NCBI GenBank assembly: GCA_965652395.1
Contig: CBFGUW010000025.1
Coordinates: 1-64,000 of the forward strand
Source: Saccharospirillum sp965652395
GTDB lineage: Bacteria; Pseudomonadota; Gammaproteobacteria; Pseudomonadales; Natronospirillaceae
DNA: 64,000 nucleotides
Direction: 5' to 3'
The position numbers and the translations under genes were made by a program. Under the pieces are notes generated by a model that was given only the letters and a program-made list of their open reading frames with translations, was not told where the DNA came from and made no database searches. Below, piece by piece: positions 9,355 through 17,886 of this stretch (within the stretch, counting starts at the first letter, position 1; each line of letters begins with the position of its first letter).

Positions 9355-10614
9355 GTGAATCAAATAGCTCTTATAATAATATATTTGTCTACTATATTAA
9401 CAAATATACCGCTAGAGAGATACTTTGGCACTATAGGAGCTAGTCCTGTAGTATTTATACTTGTTCCGCTAGCCTTATTTTTTACTATAGGTCGCTATTT
9501 TACTATTAAAAGAAAAGATTTCACTATTCCTTTTGCGATATATTTTATAATAACATTCTTGGTATCATTAGTTTGGGTTTTGTTATTCTATTTGATATAT
9601 GGTATTTACGATACACCTTATGGTGAGTCTATATTTAGTAAGTTACTGCGCGCGTCTTCTTATAACTTTGTTTATTTTTGTTATGTGTTATGTTTAGAAA
9701 ATGTTTTTCGGAATTTGTCTAGCAATCATGTTGCTAAATATTCGTATGTATTTTTTGTGCTGCTTTTTACGGTTGGTTTGATGCAGTATTTAGACGTATC
9801 AGATTTTGGTATTTTTCATTCAGACCAGGTTAATTATTCAAGAGTGAGGTTGTTGTCTGGAGAGCCTTCTATTGCCGCATTAATTATAAATGTTTTTGGT
9901 GGGATGGCCTTATTATATAGTAATGGCAAATATCATAGGTTGACTATATTGGTAATGATATTGTTTGCTAATTTGTATGTGGGTTCTAAAGTGTCTCTTT
10001 TATTTATATTGATTTCTATTGTATGTGCGCTGTTTCTCACTAGAATGACTATTTCAAAGTTGGTTTTCTACGCGGCTTTTCTTTTTGCATCGTTATTTTC
10101 CTTTTCTTACTATTTTAATGAGTATTTGTTGCGATCGCTTATTATCGATATTGAGAATTATACGAGCTTAGCTACGCGAGCTTCTACGATGCTTTGGGGA
10201 TTAGTTAGTCTCTTTAAATATCCTTTCGGAGAGGGCTACGGAACGTATTTAAATTTATATTCTGATATTTTATTGTATTCTATGGGGGTAATTCAAAATA
10301 TAACTCCATTCAATTTAAATTTCTCAGAAGTGTCTAATATGATAGATACTGGAAAGAATGTGGCTGTCAAATCAGGTGTTCTGTCGCAAGTTGTATATAA
10401 TGGAATGATTGCTCTCATATTCTATGTATACTTATATGTTCGATCTTTTGTAATGCTAAGCCAAACTAAAAACATTGGTGTATTTGAGAAGCTGACTTTG
10501 CGAATACTTTTATTTTATACCTTTTTCTCAATATTGTTGTCGGTTAATATAGAGTTGGCATACGCATATGTTATTCCTTTGGTGTATATTAATATTTTTG
10601 GGGGTAAAGATTGA
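9355..10614 (+). CDS. wzy: O-antigen polymerase (Wzy-like)
   Basis: About 419 residues, nearly all in 10-12 predicted transmembrane helices, with a longer periplasmic loop in the second half (around 300-345). That profile and its place among flippase and glycosyltransferase genes fit a Wzy polymerase, which links repeat units in the periplasm. The open frame begins at TTG 9337, but GTG 9355 follows GGTGGTG (9344-9350) and opens with NQIALIIIYLST, so I prefer it. Wzy proteins share little sequence, so the call rests on topology and context. The next gene's TTG start overlaps its stop. Confidence 0.75.
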   Translation: MNQIALIIIYLSTILTNIPLERYFGTIGASPVVFILVPLALFFTIGRYFTIKRKDFTIPFAIYFIITFLVSLVWVLLFYLIYGIYDTPYGESIFSKLLRASSYNFVYFCYVLCLENVFRNLSSNHVAKYSYVFFVLLFTVGLMQYLDVSDFGIFHSDQVNYSRVRLLSGEPSIAALIINVFGGMALLYSNGKYHRLTILVMILFANLYVGSKVSLLFILISIVCALFLTRMTISKLVFYAAFLFASLFSFSYYFNEYLLRSLIIDIENYTSLATRASTMLWGLVSLFKYPFGEGYGTYLNLYSDILLYSMGVIQNITPFNLNFSEVSNMIDTGKNVAVKSGVLSQVVYNGMIALIFYVYLYVRSFVMLSQTKNIGVFEKLTLRILLFYTFFSILLSVNIELAYAYVIPLVYINIFGGKD

Positions 10615-11723
10615 AGAGTAATGGAAAGCTTATATATGTCTCACCGTTTTTAGGTGATAAGCAGTACGGAGGAAGTATGGTGTCTATGAGTAATTATAGA
10701 TGCCTTTTACGCTCCTTTGACGGTATTGTGAGATATATTTCATTTAACCCTGTTGATTCCGAGGTAAAGGGCTACTCGCTAAGCGTTAAACCACAAAGGA
10801 GTAAAGTTAGGACTGCAATAAATAATTTGTGCTTATTGCCCGGCAGGTTTACTCGTGGAGATATCGAGAGAATAAAAGAAATAATATGTGAAGAAAGTCC
10901 GACACATGTTTATTTTGACTCAACAATATTTGGCGAACTTGCTCAGTGGGTTAAATCTAACTTTCCAAACGTCAAAACTATTTGTTATATACATAATATT
11001 GAATTGGATTTTGAGCTTAGTCGTTTAAAAAGTGGAGGGTTCCTTTATTTACCATCCCTCTGGTCGGTGATTTTTAACGAGAGAAAATGTATTGAGAATA
11101 GTGATGTTATAATATCATTGCATCAGCAAGATTCTTTGCGGTGTAAACAACTTTATGGAAAGGAATCACAAATCAGTATTCCCGTTGCTGTCAGTGACCC
11201 AAAGGTTTACCATGGAACTGATTACATTAATAAGAAAAACCTAACGCTTGGTTTTTTAGGTAGTGCCTTTTATGCGAATATAAAGGCGGCGTATTTCATT
11301 AAAGAAATAGCGCTGGCACTACCTGACCATAATTTTTTGGTTTGCGGTAGAGGTTTTTCAGACTATGAATCAAAATTGAGTTGTAGCAATTTACAAGTTC
11401 TTGGTTCAGTAGACTCAATATCGAATTTTTATAAGAAAGTCGATGTCTTTATTTCTCCGATTTTCTGCGGAGCTGGTATGAAAGTGAAAATTGCTGAAGC
11501 AATGTCTTACAATAAACCTATAATTGCCTCTGACTTTTCTTTGATAGGGTATGATAAGTGTTATGATGCTAAAGGATTGTTTGTTGCAAATACTAAATGC
11601 GAGTATATGAAAATCATTCAAGATATATCAGAAAACGGTTGCGAAGTTAGTACATACTGTGACTATAAGCGAGAGTTTTCACTGACATCTAATATTTCTA
11701 AATTCACACAGGTTGTTAATTAA
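10611..11723 (+). CDS. GT4-like glycosyltransferase
   Basis: A 370-residue GT-B type protein. The C-terminal half has LGFLGSAFYANIKAAYFI and the nucleotide-sugar region VFISPIFCGAGMKVKIAEAMSYNKPIIAS, with the family Glu in AEAMSYNKP. The N-terminal half carries GGSMVSMSNYRCLL near residues 20-33, where acceptor binding is expected. Start is TTG 10611, overlapping the wzy stop, with GGGGGTAAAG just upstream, so translation is probably coupled. Substrate unknown. Confidence 0.75.
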   Translation: MKSNGKLIYVSPFLGDKQYGGSMVSMSNYRCLLRSFDGIVRYISFNPVDSEVKGYSLSVKPQRSKVRTAINNLCLLPGRFTRGDIERIKEIICEESPTHVYFDSTIFGELAQWVKSNFPNVKTICYIHNIELDFELSRLKSGGFLYLPSLWSVIFNERKCIENSDVIISLHQQDSLRCKQLYGKESQISIPVAVSDPKVYHGTDYINKKNLTLGFLGSAFYANIKAAYFIKEIALALPDHNFLVCGRGFSDYESKLSCSNLQVLGSVDSISNFYKKVDVFISPIFCGAGMKVKIAEAMSYNKPIIASDFSLIGYDKCYDAKGLFVANTKCEYMKIIQDISENGCEVSTYCDYKREFSLTSNISKFTQVVN

Positions 11724-11725
11724 TA

Positions 11726-12826
11726 ATGTTAGTATTGCATGTAAGTAAGTTATACCCGCCATTTTGGGGGGGGGTTGAAACTGTAGTTTATGACGTAGTG
11801 CATGGATTGAGAAATGAAGATTATAAAGTGGACGTTCTTTGTGTTTCTGAGGATAGAAACACAACGATTGAGTGTGAAAAAGGAAGTACAATATTTAGGT
11901 GTGGATCATTAATGCATCTATCTAGTCTATATATTTCACTATCGTTTTTTTATTATTGGTATAAGATTAGAAATAGCTATGATATTATCCATGTTCATTT
12001 TCCTAACCCGCTAGCCTTGATTGCAATTTTTTTGTTCCGGTGTAGTGGGAAAATTGTGATTCACTGGCACAGTGATATCGTTAAGCAAAAGATACTTAAA
12101 ATACCGTTTATGCCATTGCAGAAATGGTTACTAAAACGCAGTAATTATGTGTTGGCTACTTCCCCAAACTATGCAGAGTCATCTAAAGATTTGCAGAGGT
12201 TTAAAAATAAAGTCAGAGTTGTACCCATTGGGATTGATCCATCGTCCACAAGTGTTGATCAGAATAAATTGAATCATATTAAACAACGATTTAAGTCAAA
12301 AAAGATTGTTTTTGCTTTGGGGAGGCATGTTTATTATAAAGGGTTCTCATATTTAATTGATGCAGCGAAAATGCTTCCTGACAATTACATCGTATTAATC
12401 GGCGGCATAGGTCAGTTAACTAATAGTTTAAAACAGAAAGTTGTTGATAAAGGGCTTACCGATAAGGTGTACTTTGTAGGTAAAATACCAGTTAACGAAT
12501 TAGGCTCTTATTTTAAAGCTTGTGATGTATTTTGTTTGCCTTCTATAGAGCGGTCAGAAGCTTACGGCGTAGTTCAATTAGAAGCAATGTCATTTGACAA
12601 GCCTGTCGTTTCAACATCAATACCTGGTTCAGGGGTTAGTTGGGTAAATAAAGATGGAGTTACTGGTTTGATTTGCAACCCCTCAGATAGCGTTGATTTG
12701 GCTGAAAAAATAGTGAATTGTGAAATGATTGTAAGATGTGGGAAAATCAGGCAGTATTTTATGGAAAATTTTACTAGGGATGAGATGGTAGGGAAGATTA
12801 TAAATATATATGAGGAGTGTATTTAA
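11726..12826 (+). CDS. GT4 family glycosyltransferase
   Basis: A 366-residue GT-B retaining transferase. It opens with LHVSKLYPPFWGGVETVVYDV, the classic GT4 N-terminal Gly-rich loop. The C-terminal domain has FALGRHVYYKGFSYLIDAA, PSIERSEAYGVVQLEAMSFD with the family Glu pair, and GVTGLICNPSD. It begins 2 bp after the previous gene. Nine consecutive G residues (11766-11774) encode the WGG of the N-terminal loop; loss or gain of one would abolish the protein from about residue 15. It is the last intact gene of the island. Confidence 0.85.
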   Translation: MLVLHVSKLYPPFWGGVETVVYDVVHGLRNEDYKVDVLCVSEDRNTTIECEKGSTIFRCGSLMHLSSLYISLSFFYYWYKIRNSYDIIHVHFPNPLALIAIFLFRCSGKIVIHWHSDIVKQKILKIPFMPLQKWLLKRSNYVLATSPNYAESSKDLQRFKNKVRVVPIGIDPSSTSVDQNKLNHIKQRFKSKKIVFALGRHVYYKGFSYLIDAAKMLPDNYIVLIGGIGQLTNSLKQKVVDKGLTDKVYFVGKIPVNELGSYFKACDVFCLPSIERSEAYGVVQLEAMSFDKPVVSTSIPGSGVSWVNKDGVTGLICNPSDSVDLAEKIVNCEMIVRCGKIRQYFMENFTRDEMVGKIINIYEECI

Positions 12827-12936
12827 TGTGGTCTGAATATTCTCTATTTCTGAATGTCTGGAATGGGGGTATTTTTAGTGATCACTCATTTAACGGAATG
12901 TTTGAAGGCTATATAAGATCTGACCGTAACAGGTAG
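12826..12936 (+). pseudogene. truncated start of a further island gene
   Basis: A 36-codon ORF (MWSEYSLFLNVWNGG...) starts at ATG 12826, overlapping the previous stop (TAATG), and has a good Shine-Dalgarno, GAGGAG at 12812-12817. It ends at TAG 12934 just where the sequence stops looking like island DNA. The simplest reading is the 5' end of another operon gene cut by a later rearrangement. The peptide is too short to assign to a family. Confidence 0.35.
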
Positions 12937-13444
12937 AACTTTTCTTTCCTGACCGGTCCAATCGGTGTCCAATTACGGATATTGTCTGACTAGCACTGCT
13001 GGCGGGCGATTCTTTCCATTGCTGTTTCTGCTCATATTGTCGCCTTTAATAGACGCTCACCTCGGCTCCGGACGCCGGAATATGCACTTCGCGTTTACTA
13101 CACTATTTCAGCAAAGTGTACAGGTTCACATTGGCAATGCCTTCTTCTGAGGCGACCAAGATCAACGTACCATAATGCGATGGACGCAGTTTCTTGAGGA
13201 CGGCGGCTTTCCGTTCTCCGAATAACGTAGTTGGTAGTAGTTGATTGTCCATTCCACTTACTTTCTGAGTGAAATTTGGTTAGACCGCCAACTTGGACAA
13301 CTACCTTGACAGATAGGGAGTGGGCCCCGTAGGCAGGGTCTGAATTTTCCCCACATAATTTGTTCAACCTGCCAATTATTGAACATTGAGTCTTAGATCT
13401 TTTTTGCAAAGTAAACTAATGATATTTGAATTATAGCCGCGATT
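12937..13444. other. decayed mobile DNA at the right edge of the island
   Basis: About 500 bp with no intact gene. It holds the transposase relic described separately (13103-13252, minus strand) and unrecognised sequence on both sides. Base composition rises toward that of the flanking GC-richer genes, so the boundary between the AT-rich cluster and resident DNA lies here. Confidence 0.5.
13103..13252 (-). pseudogene. IS3-type transposase (OrfA helix-turn-helix) relic
   Basis: Translation of the minus strand from ATG 13252 to TAG 13103 gives 49 residues. The segment ERKAAVLKKLRPSHYGT, then LVASEEGIANVNLYTLLK, resembles the N-terminal helix-turn-helix of IS3-family OrfA proteins, which from memory read roughly ...AVLKKMLPP...ELAREEGISEATLYNWR. 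The key ATLYNW segment is degraded (VNLYTLLK) and a stop follows at once, so this is a fossil. It marks the right boundary of the polysaccharide island. Identification is by pattern memory only. Confidence 0.45.
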
Positions 13445-14509
13445 TTATAACTTATTGAATCGATCCTTTTTCATCCGCTTTCGAATCCACTTCGAAGCTT
13501 TAAAAGAGTGTTTTATAAATTCCAGGTAGGCAAAGAACAAGACACAAAAGCTAAGAAAGCTGATCAAATCAGATTGATAAACAACCTGAAGCATTACACC
13601 GATAACCACTGCTGTCGTATGAAAACCAAGAATGATTAAAAGTGTGGATCGCTTTGAAAATCCAGCCCTCATGAAAATATGGTGGATGTGAGTTTTGTCG
13701 GGATGGAATGGATTTTTTCCATGCCGTATTCGGCGTATACAGGTTACAAAAATGTCCATCAGGGGTACCGCCACCAACCAAAGCGCTGTCACCGGCATCA
13801 TGATTTGCTTGGCACCTTGTGAATATCGAACTAAGAACGCAGTAATTGTAAATCCTAGTACCATAGATCCTGCATCCCCCATGAAAATTTTAGGGGTCCA
13901 TTTGGGGAAGATATGAAGATTCATGATTAAATACGCTGTCAAAGCACCTGTTATCAGTAGCAGTATATTGCTAGCACCATCGGCAATTTTGTCACCAATT
14001 AAAAAATACAACGCTGTGACAGTGATCAAACTGAGGCCGCCTGAAAGGCCATCAATGCCGTCAATCATGTTAAACGCGTTGATCATGCCAATAACGGCGA
14101 TTACAGTAACGGGGATACTTAACCAACCCAGTTCTATATCACCAAATCCAAATAAGTTGCCAAAGCTCAACAGGCTTGTGTTCGCGCCCCATATTAGCAA
14201 ACAGGCGGAGATGGCTTGCACCCCCAGGCGTATTTGATAGTGCAAGTCATATCGGTCGTCGATTGAACCAGTCATAGTAAGAAGGGCACACGCGGCTAAC
14301 AGAAACCCCATCTCGCTGGATGACGGTACGAAAAACAATGCTGCTACAGCCGTCGTGGCGAACATAGCGATACCACCAACCAACGGAATGTGACCATCGT
14401 GCACTTTGCGATGGTTGGGTATGTCTACAAGGCCAAGTCGGTTAGTAAAAGGAGTCAAAATGTAAGTGGCAAAAAATACGCCGAAAAATGATACCGATGC
14501 TTCAATCAT
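13445..14509 (-). CDS. wecA: undecaprenyl-phosphate GlcNAc-1-phosphate transferase (WecA/TagO family)
   Basis: Starts lipid-linked polysaccharide synthesis by transferring a HexNAc-1-phosphate from a UDP-sugar to undecaprenyl phosphate at the inner membrane. The 354-residue multi-pass protein shows the family motifs in order: PNHRKVHDGHIPLVGGIAM (31-49), the Asp pair in SIDDRYDL (82-89), AFNMIDGIDGLSGG, MGDAGSMVLGF, and the cytoplasmic HPDKTHIHH His motif. It is the last gene of the minus-strand operon and overlaps the ligase gene by 8 bp. The exact sugar (GlcNAc or another HexNAc) cannot be told from sequence. Confidence 0.92.
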   Translation of the reverse strand: MIEASVSFFGVFFATYILTPFTNRLGLVDIPNHRKVHDGHIPLVGGIAMFATTAVAALFFVPSSSEMGFLLAACALLTMTGSIDDRYDLHYQIRLGVQAISACLLIWGANTSLLSFGNLFGFGDIELGWLSIPVTVIAVIGMINAFNMIDGIDGLSGGLSLITVTALYFLIGDKIADGASNILLLITGALTAYLIMNLHIFPKWTPKIFMGDAGSMVLGFTITAFLVRYSQGAKQIMMPVTALWLVAVPLMDIFVTCIRRIRHGKNPFHPDKTHIHHIFMRAGFSKRSTLLIILGFHTTAVVIGVMLQVVYQSDLISFLSFCVLFFAYLEFIKHSFKASKWIRKRMKKDRFNKL

Positions 14510-15908
14510 GTTGTTTAACCTGATAAGTTTTTAAATAGAAGTAATTTTTTCTTGAGTGTAACAACGCATTTTGAATAGTCATACTGGAATATGGCACTAC
14601 CAATATTGCAGTAATGACGTAAATACCGCTCCAAAAGAAGAAGTAGCTCTCAAATCCGTTCATGATCAGCAATAGTACGATGGAATACAGACTAAATACT
14701 CTTGCATAGTGTGGGAGTGATTCTGTTGATCGGTATAAGTATAGCAACAGTGAGAGGAATGGCCCAATCAGTATTGCCAGGCCGACCAGGCCATACGCTA
14801 GGCTGAACTCGATGTATGAGTTGTGAAAGTGCCCAAACTGATCTTTTACCCAAGCAGGAAATTGATGTGCTTGGTTGATCACATCTTGCCTGACATCTCC
14901 GCCCCAGCCCGTAATTGGTCGGTCAACAATCCAGCTTGTGGCTTCGATCCACGTGTTAATGCGAATGCCGATGCTGGAGTAGGGGATTCTCTTCCAGTTG
15001 CCACTAACAATATGATTTAAGGTGTTTTGTTCGGATTGGATACGTTCAATAACTGTATCGCTAAATTTGTATCCCAAAAAGCCTGAAAAAGCGGCTAATA
15101 TTAGAACCGCAACTAGGAATTCCCATCCCGGCTTACTATTTCTATACTGCCAACCAATCTGGATGATCCATAGCCCGGCGCAAGCAGTTAAGGCAAGCCA
15201 AGCAGCCCGGGTCTGTGTTCCCAGAACAACAGCAACGCAAATGGCCAGGCCGGCGGCCCACAGAAGGGGTTTCCAGGCGTCCTTGATGGATCTCGTGGCG
15301 CCAAGGATTAGATGGGTAGTGCTCAACAACCCAATCAAGGCTATCGAAAAATACAAGGCCACATGCTGAGCATTGAGTATGTTGAAATCCACGCGCTTCC
15401 CTTCAACCAGCGCTTTGAGCGTACCGGTAAGGTTCGGATCCAGCAAACAGGCCAACAACAACCCGCCAAAGGCGGTAGCCAAATACCAACCTAAGGTTCG
15501 TGCATTCCCCCCCAACCACCAGGCAATAGGCACAAACAAAAACAACCGCGCCAAATTATCCAGTTTCTGATACTTGAGCGCGGTTTCCGGGTCCTGCAGG
15601 TAATTAATGCCGAACGCGATGATCGGCCAGAGCAGAGCGGCGAAAAAGAGCTGGATGATCCGGTCTTTCTTCAGCCAGTGAAAGTTCTTGTACAGCGCGT
15701 AGAAGAACGGCAGGGTGTACAGCGCTTCCGGAATCCGGTTGATGCTGATGGGGGTCCACAGCTTAATGAATATCGCCACGAAACTGGAGATGATGCCCAG
15801 CCACACCAGCCAGTTGGGCCCCCGGTCCCAGGTCGAAGGGAACCAGCGGTTCACGTCCGTCAGCGGCAGGGCCGATGGCGCGATGTGGGTATTGGCTGCC
15901 AGGGTCAT
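14502..15908 (-). CDS. waaL: O-antigen ligase family protein (WaaL-like)
   Basis: A membrane glycosyltransferase expected to join finished polysaccharide to lipid A-core in the periplasm. The true start is ATG 15908, giving 468 residues that begin MTLAANTHIAPSAL; the open frame runs further upstream only as an out-of-frame copy of the preceding gene. ATG 15908 overlaps that gene's stop (ATGA). About ten or more hydrophobic helices flank a large periplasmic loop containing GWGGDVRQDVINQAHQFPAW and HFHNSYIEFSLAYG, typical of the Wzy_C/O-antigen ligase family. A run of seven C on the + strand (15507-15513) encodes Gly-Gly. A Wzy-type polymerase role is the main alternative. Confidence 0.85.
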   Translation of the reverse strand: MTLAANTHIAPSALPLTDVNRWFPSTWDRGPNWLVWLGIISSFVAIFIKLWTPISINRIPEALYTLPFFYALYKNFHWLKKDRIIQLFFAALLWPIIAFGINYLQDPETALKYQKLDNLARLFLFVPIAWWLGGNARTLGWYLATAFGGLLLACLLDPNLTGTLKALVEGKRVDFNILNAQHVALYFSIALIGLLSTTHLILGATRSIKDAWKPLLWAAGLAICVAVVLGTQTRAAWLALTACAGLWIIQIGWQYRNSKPGWEFLVAVLILAAFSGFLGYKFSDTVIERIQSEQNTLNHIVSGNWKRIPYSSIGIRINTWIEATSWIVDRPITGWGGDVRQDVINQAHQFPAWVKDQFGHFHNSYIEFSLAYGLVGLAILIGPFLSLLLYLYRSTESLPHYARVFSLYSIVLLLIMNGFESYFFFWSGIYVITAILVVPYSSMTIQNALLHSRKNYFYLKTYQVKQHD

Positions 15909-16762
15909 GCTGTGACTTCCCGCAGTACGGGCCGGGTAGGCTGCGGTGTCGTGAACTGGAAATGACGGCGCAGGGCATCCCACTGTTGCCGGTTGTAGTC
16001 TTCCCGAATGTTGGTTTTCGCCAGGGTAGTGCGCTGGGTGCCGCGTACCGGCACCGGCTTTTCGCTTACCTGGCTGGCCCGACGGCACAGGGTGCCGTTC
16101 AGGTACGACATGGCCTTGAACCAGAGGTCGTCCGCCTTGGGGGCCAGTTTCAAGAACAGGTCCGCGTTCGTGGCTTCCGGGCGCAGGCTGTGCGGCGGGT
16201 ACAGTACGCCGCCGTAGCCAGCCGGCATCAGCGCCGGGTGGCTGGTGCCTGGGGGCACCTGTTTGATCCACTCCCTGTAGGGCAGGGTATTATCGTCGCT
16301 GTCGTAGGTGATTAGGTTGCAACGGTTGGCGATGATCTGGTCCGGGTAGCGCTCGTGCTCTTGCCACAGCCGTTCCAGCCAGTTTCCGGGGTACATCACG
16401 TCGTCGTCGCAGGTGACGATGCAGTGCTCCGGAAAGGCGTCAAGACTGTGGATCAGTTTCCGGTGAGAGCAGCTCAACGGCGAATAGCGGATGTCCAGCA
16501 GGTCGCCGGTGAGGTGGGTCAGGCTCTCGGGCAGTTGGTCTTTCAGGTCTTCGTTGAGCCACAGCACGATGGTGACCGGGCGCACGCTTTGCGCCATTAG
16601 GCTGCGCAAGGTCAGGTGGATCTGTTTCAGGCGCGAGGGAATGCTGGTGAGTGAGACGACCACGGGTACCTCGGGGCGTTGCCGGTGGTTCAGGGCGTCT
16701 TGGCTGAGCCGTCGTAATTGGGTGGCTCGTTTGACGTATTGAAAGTATTCCTTCGGTTTCAT
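15905..16762 (-). CDS. putative glycosyltransferase, GT-A like
   Basis: About 285 residues from ATG 16762 (MKPKEYFQYV), which overlaps the stop of the upstream gene (ATGA). A longer frame to 16846 exists but would overlap that gene by nearly 90 bp. VVVSLTSIPSRLKQIHLTLRSL and VTIVLWLNEDL, followed by the acidic motif CIVTCDDDVMYPGNW, look like a GT-A nucleotide-sugar site with its metal-binding Asp cluster. I do not recognise a named subfamily. Its place between an ATP-grasp protein and the ligase suggests LPS core or capsule sugar transfer. Confidence 0.65.
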   Translation of the reverse strand: MKPKEYFQYVKRATQLRRLSQDALNHRQRPEVPVVVSLTSIPSRLKQIHLTLRSLMAQSVRPVTIVLWLNEDLKDQLPESLTHLTGDLLDIRYSPLSCSHRKLIHSLDAFPEHCIVTCDDDVMYPGNWLERLWQEHERYPDQIIANRCNLITYDSDDNTLPYREWIKQVPPGTSHPALMPAGYGGVLYPPHSLRPEATNADLFLKLAPKADDLWFKAMSYLNGTLCRRASQVSEKPVPVRGTQRTTLAKTNIREDYNRQQWDALRRHFQFTTPQPTRPVLREVTA

Positions 16763-17856
16763 GCGCTCTGGTGGCATCGCTGTGTTTGGGTCAGGCCGGT
16801 GAGGGCTTGGTATAAGTGTTTGTAGTAGGCTTTGGCGTCCAGCCAATGGCGAACATAGTCCAATTCAGAAAGGTCGTTATGGTTCTTTAGGTGTTCCATG
16901 AAGGCTTCGTCGCCAAACTTATGGTGCCCCCCCCACATGGGGTTCAGTTCCAGAAAGCACAGTCCGTTTTGAGTGTGAAAAAACTCGACGGCTCCGACCT
17001 GGGCTCCAAGCACTTGGCAAGCCAGTATAATTTGCTCGCGCAATGCCGGTGTTTGGATGATGTCCTGAAATGTAGCGTTTTGTTGGACGAAGGCGTCCCA
17101 ATAAGGCAGACACACATCCCGGGCATGCACCACAGGGCCGGCTCCAACAAGGGCGTAGCCACCTATTATGGCATCACCGACCACGTGGGCGCGGTAAACA
17201 TGGGCAAGGCCTGATTCGGTCTTCGTATTAATCGGCTCTACAGCCAGCAGGCGGGATTGGCTGACTTTGTTTGTCAGGCTGCGCCAGCGTAGGTGTCGAA
17301 TAGCGGCTTTGATGTCTGAATGGGTACTGTCGGCGGGTAAGTAGTGAATACCTTTGCCGGAATCTTCGTTGCTGGTGCGTAAATATAGGCCCTGATAGCG
17401 CTGTACCAATGGCAGCAAAGTGGTAACAAGATGGCGCTGCGCAACCCAGGGGGATTCAATATGGAAACGGGGGCAGTTTAAGCCTGCCTTTTGCCAGTGG
17501 GTAAAACATTGAGCCTTGTCGGCATAGCGTTCGAAGTAAGCCGTGCTGTTGATGATAGGGGTGCCGGTTGGCACCCGGGCTTCGGCGCGCCGAACCCGTT
17601 TTAGGGAGCGGCTGTTGACTCGCTCCGGGTTGATACGCACATACACCAGTTCGGCTTTGGTTGGGTCGTCGGTTTTTTGCAGGCCAGAGGCGGCCAACCC
17701 TGCTTCCTCATCTTTTCGTGGGCGTTCCAGCGTCCACTCACCCAGGTATTGGCCCGCCCAACGGTGGTCGGTGCCTTGCTTGCGGCCAATAAAGGCAATG
17801 CGGGTGGTTTGGATCATGGGCTGGGTAGTTCGCTCGTTTCGTCGAATGGCGGGCAT
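16759..17856 (-). CDS. ATP-grasp domain protein of a polysaccharide operon
   Basis: A 365-residue protein (352 if it starts at ATG 17817; neither start has a clear Shine-Dalgarno). Features suggesting an ATP-grasp fold are YLRTSNEDSGKGIHYLPA in the middle and the C-terminal FLELNPMWGGHHKFGDEAFM, where Glu and Asn would bind magnesium-ATP. Such enzymes form amide or ester bonds, often adding an amino acid. The context, between a Stealth phosphotransferase and a glycosyltransferase, makes aminoacylation of a surface sugar possible, but this is inference. Eight consecutive C on the + strand (16927-16934) encode the WGG of that motif. Confidence 0.65.
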   Translation of the reverse strand: MPAIRRNERTTQPMIQTTRIAFIGRKQGTDHRWAGQYLGEWTLERPRKDEEAGLAASGLQKTDDPTKAELVYVRINPERVNSRSLKRVRRAEARVPTGTPIINSTAYFERYADKAQCFTHWQKAGLNCPRFHIESPWVAQRHLVTTLLPLVQRYQGLYLRTSNEDSGKGIHYLPADSTHSDIKAAIRHLRWRSLTNKVSQSRLLAVEPINTKTESGLAHVYRAHVVGDAIIGGYALVGAGPVVHARDVCLPYWDAFVQQNATFQDIIQTPALREQIILACQVLGAQVGAVEFFHTQNGLCFLELNPMWGGHHKFGDEAFMEHLKNHNDLSELDYVRHWLDAKAYYKHLYQALTGLTQTQRCHQSA

Positions 17857-17886
17857 TTTACGGTAATGTGATGGAATTAACAGGCC

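Noticed and set aside
15470..15480. GGCGGTAG, resembling an ops/RfaH element
   Set aside because: It lies inside the ligase gene on the strand opposite to transcription and not in a leader, so it cannot act as an ops site for this operon.
15909..16271. N-terminal extension of the O-antigen ligase frame
   Set aside because: The extra 121 codons are an out-of-frame copy of the glycosyltransferase gene; ATG 15908 with the ATGA overlap is the natural start.
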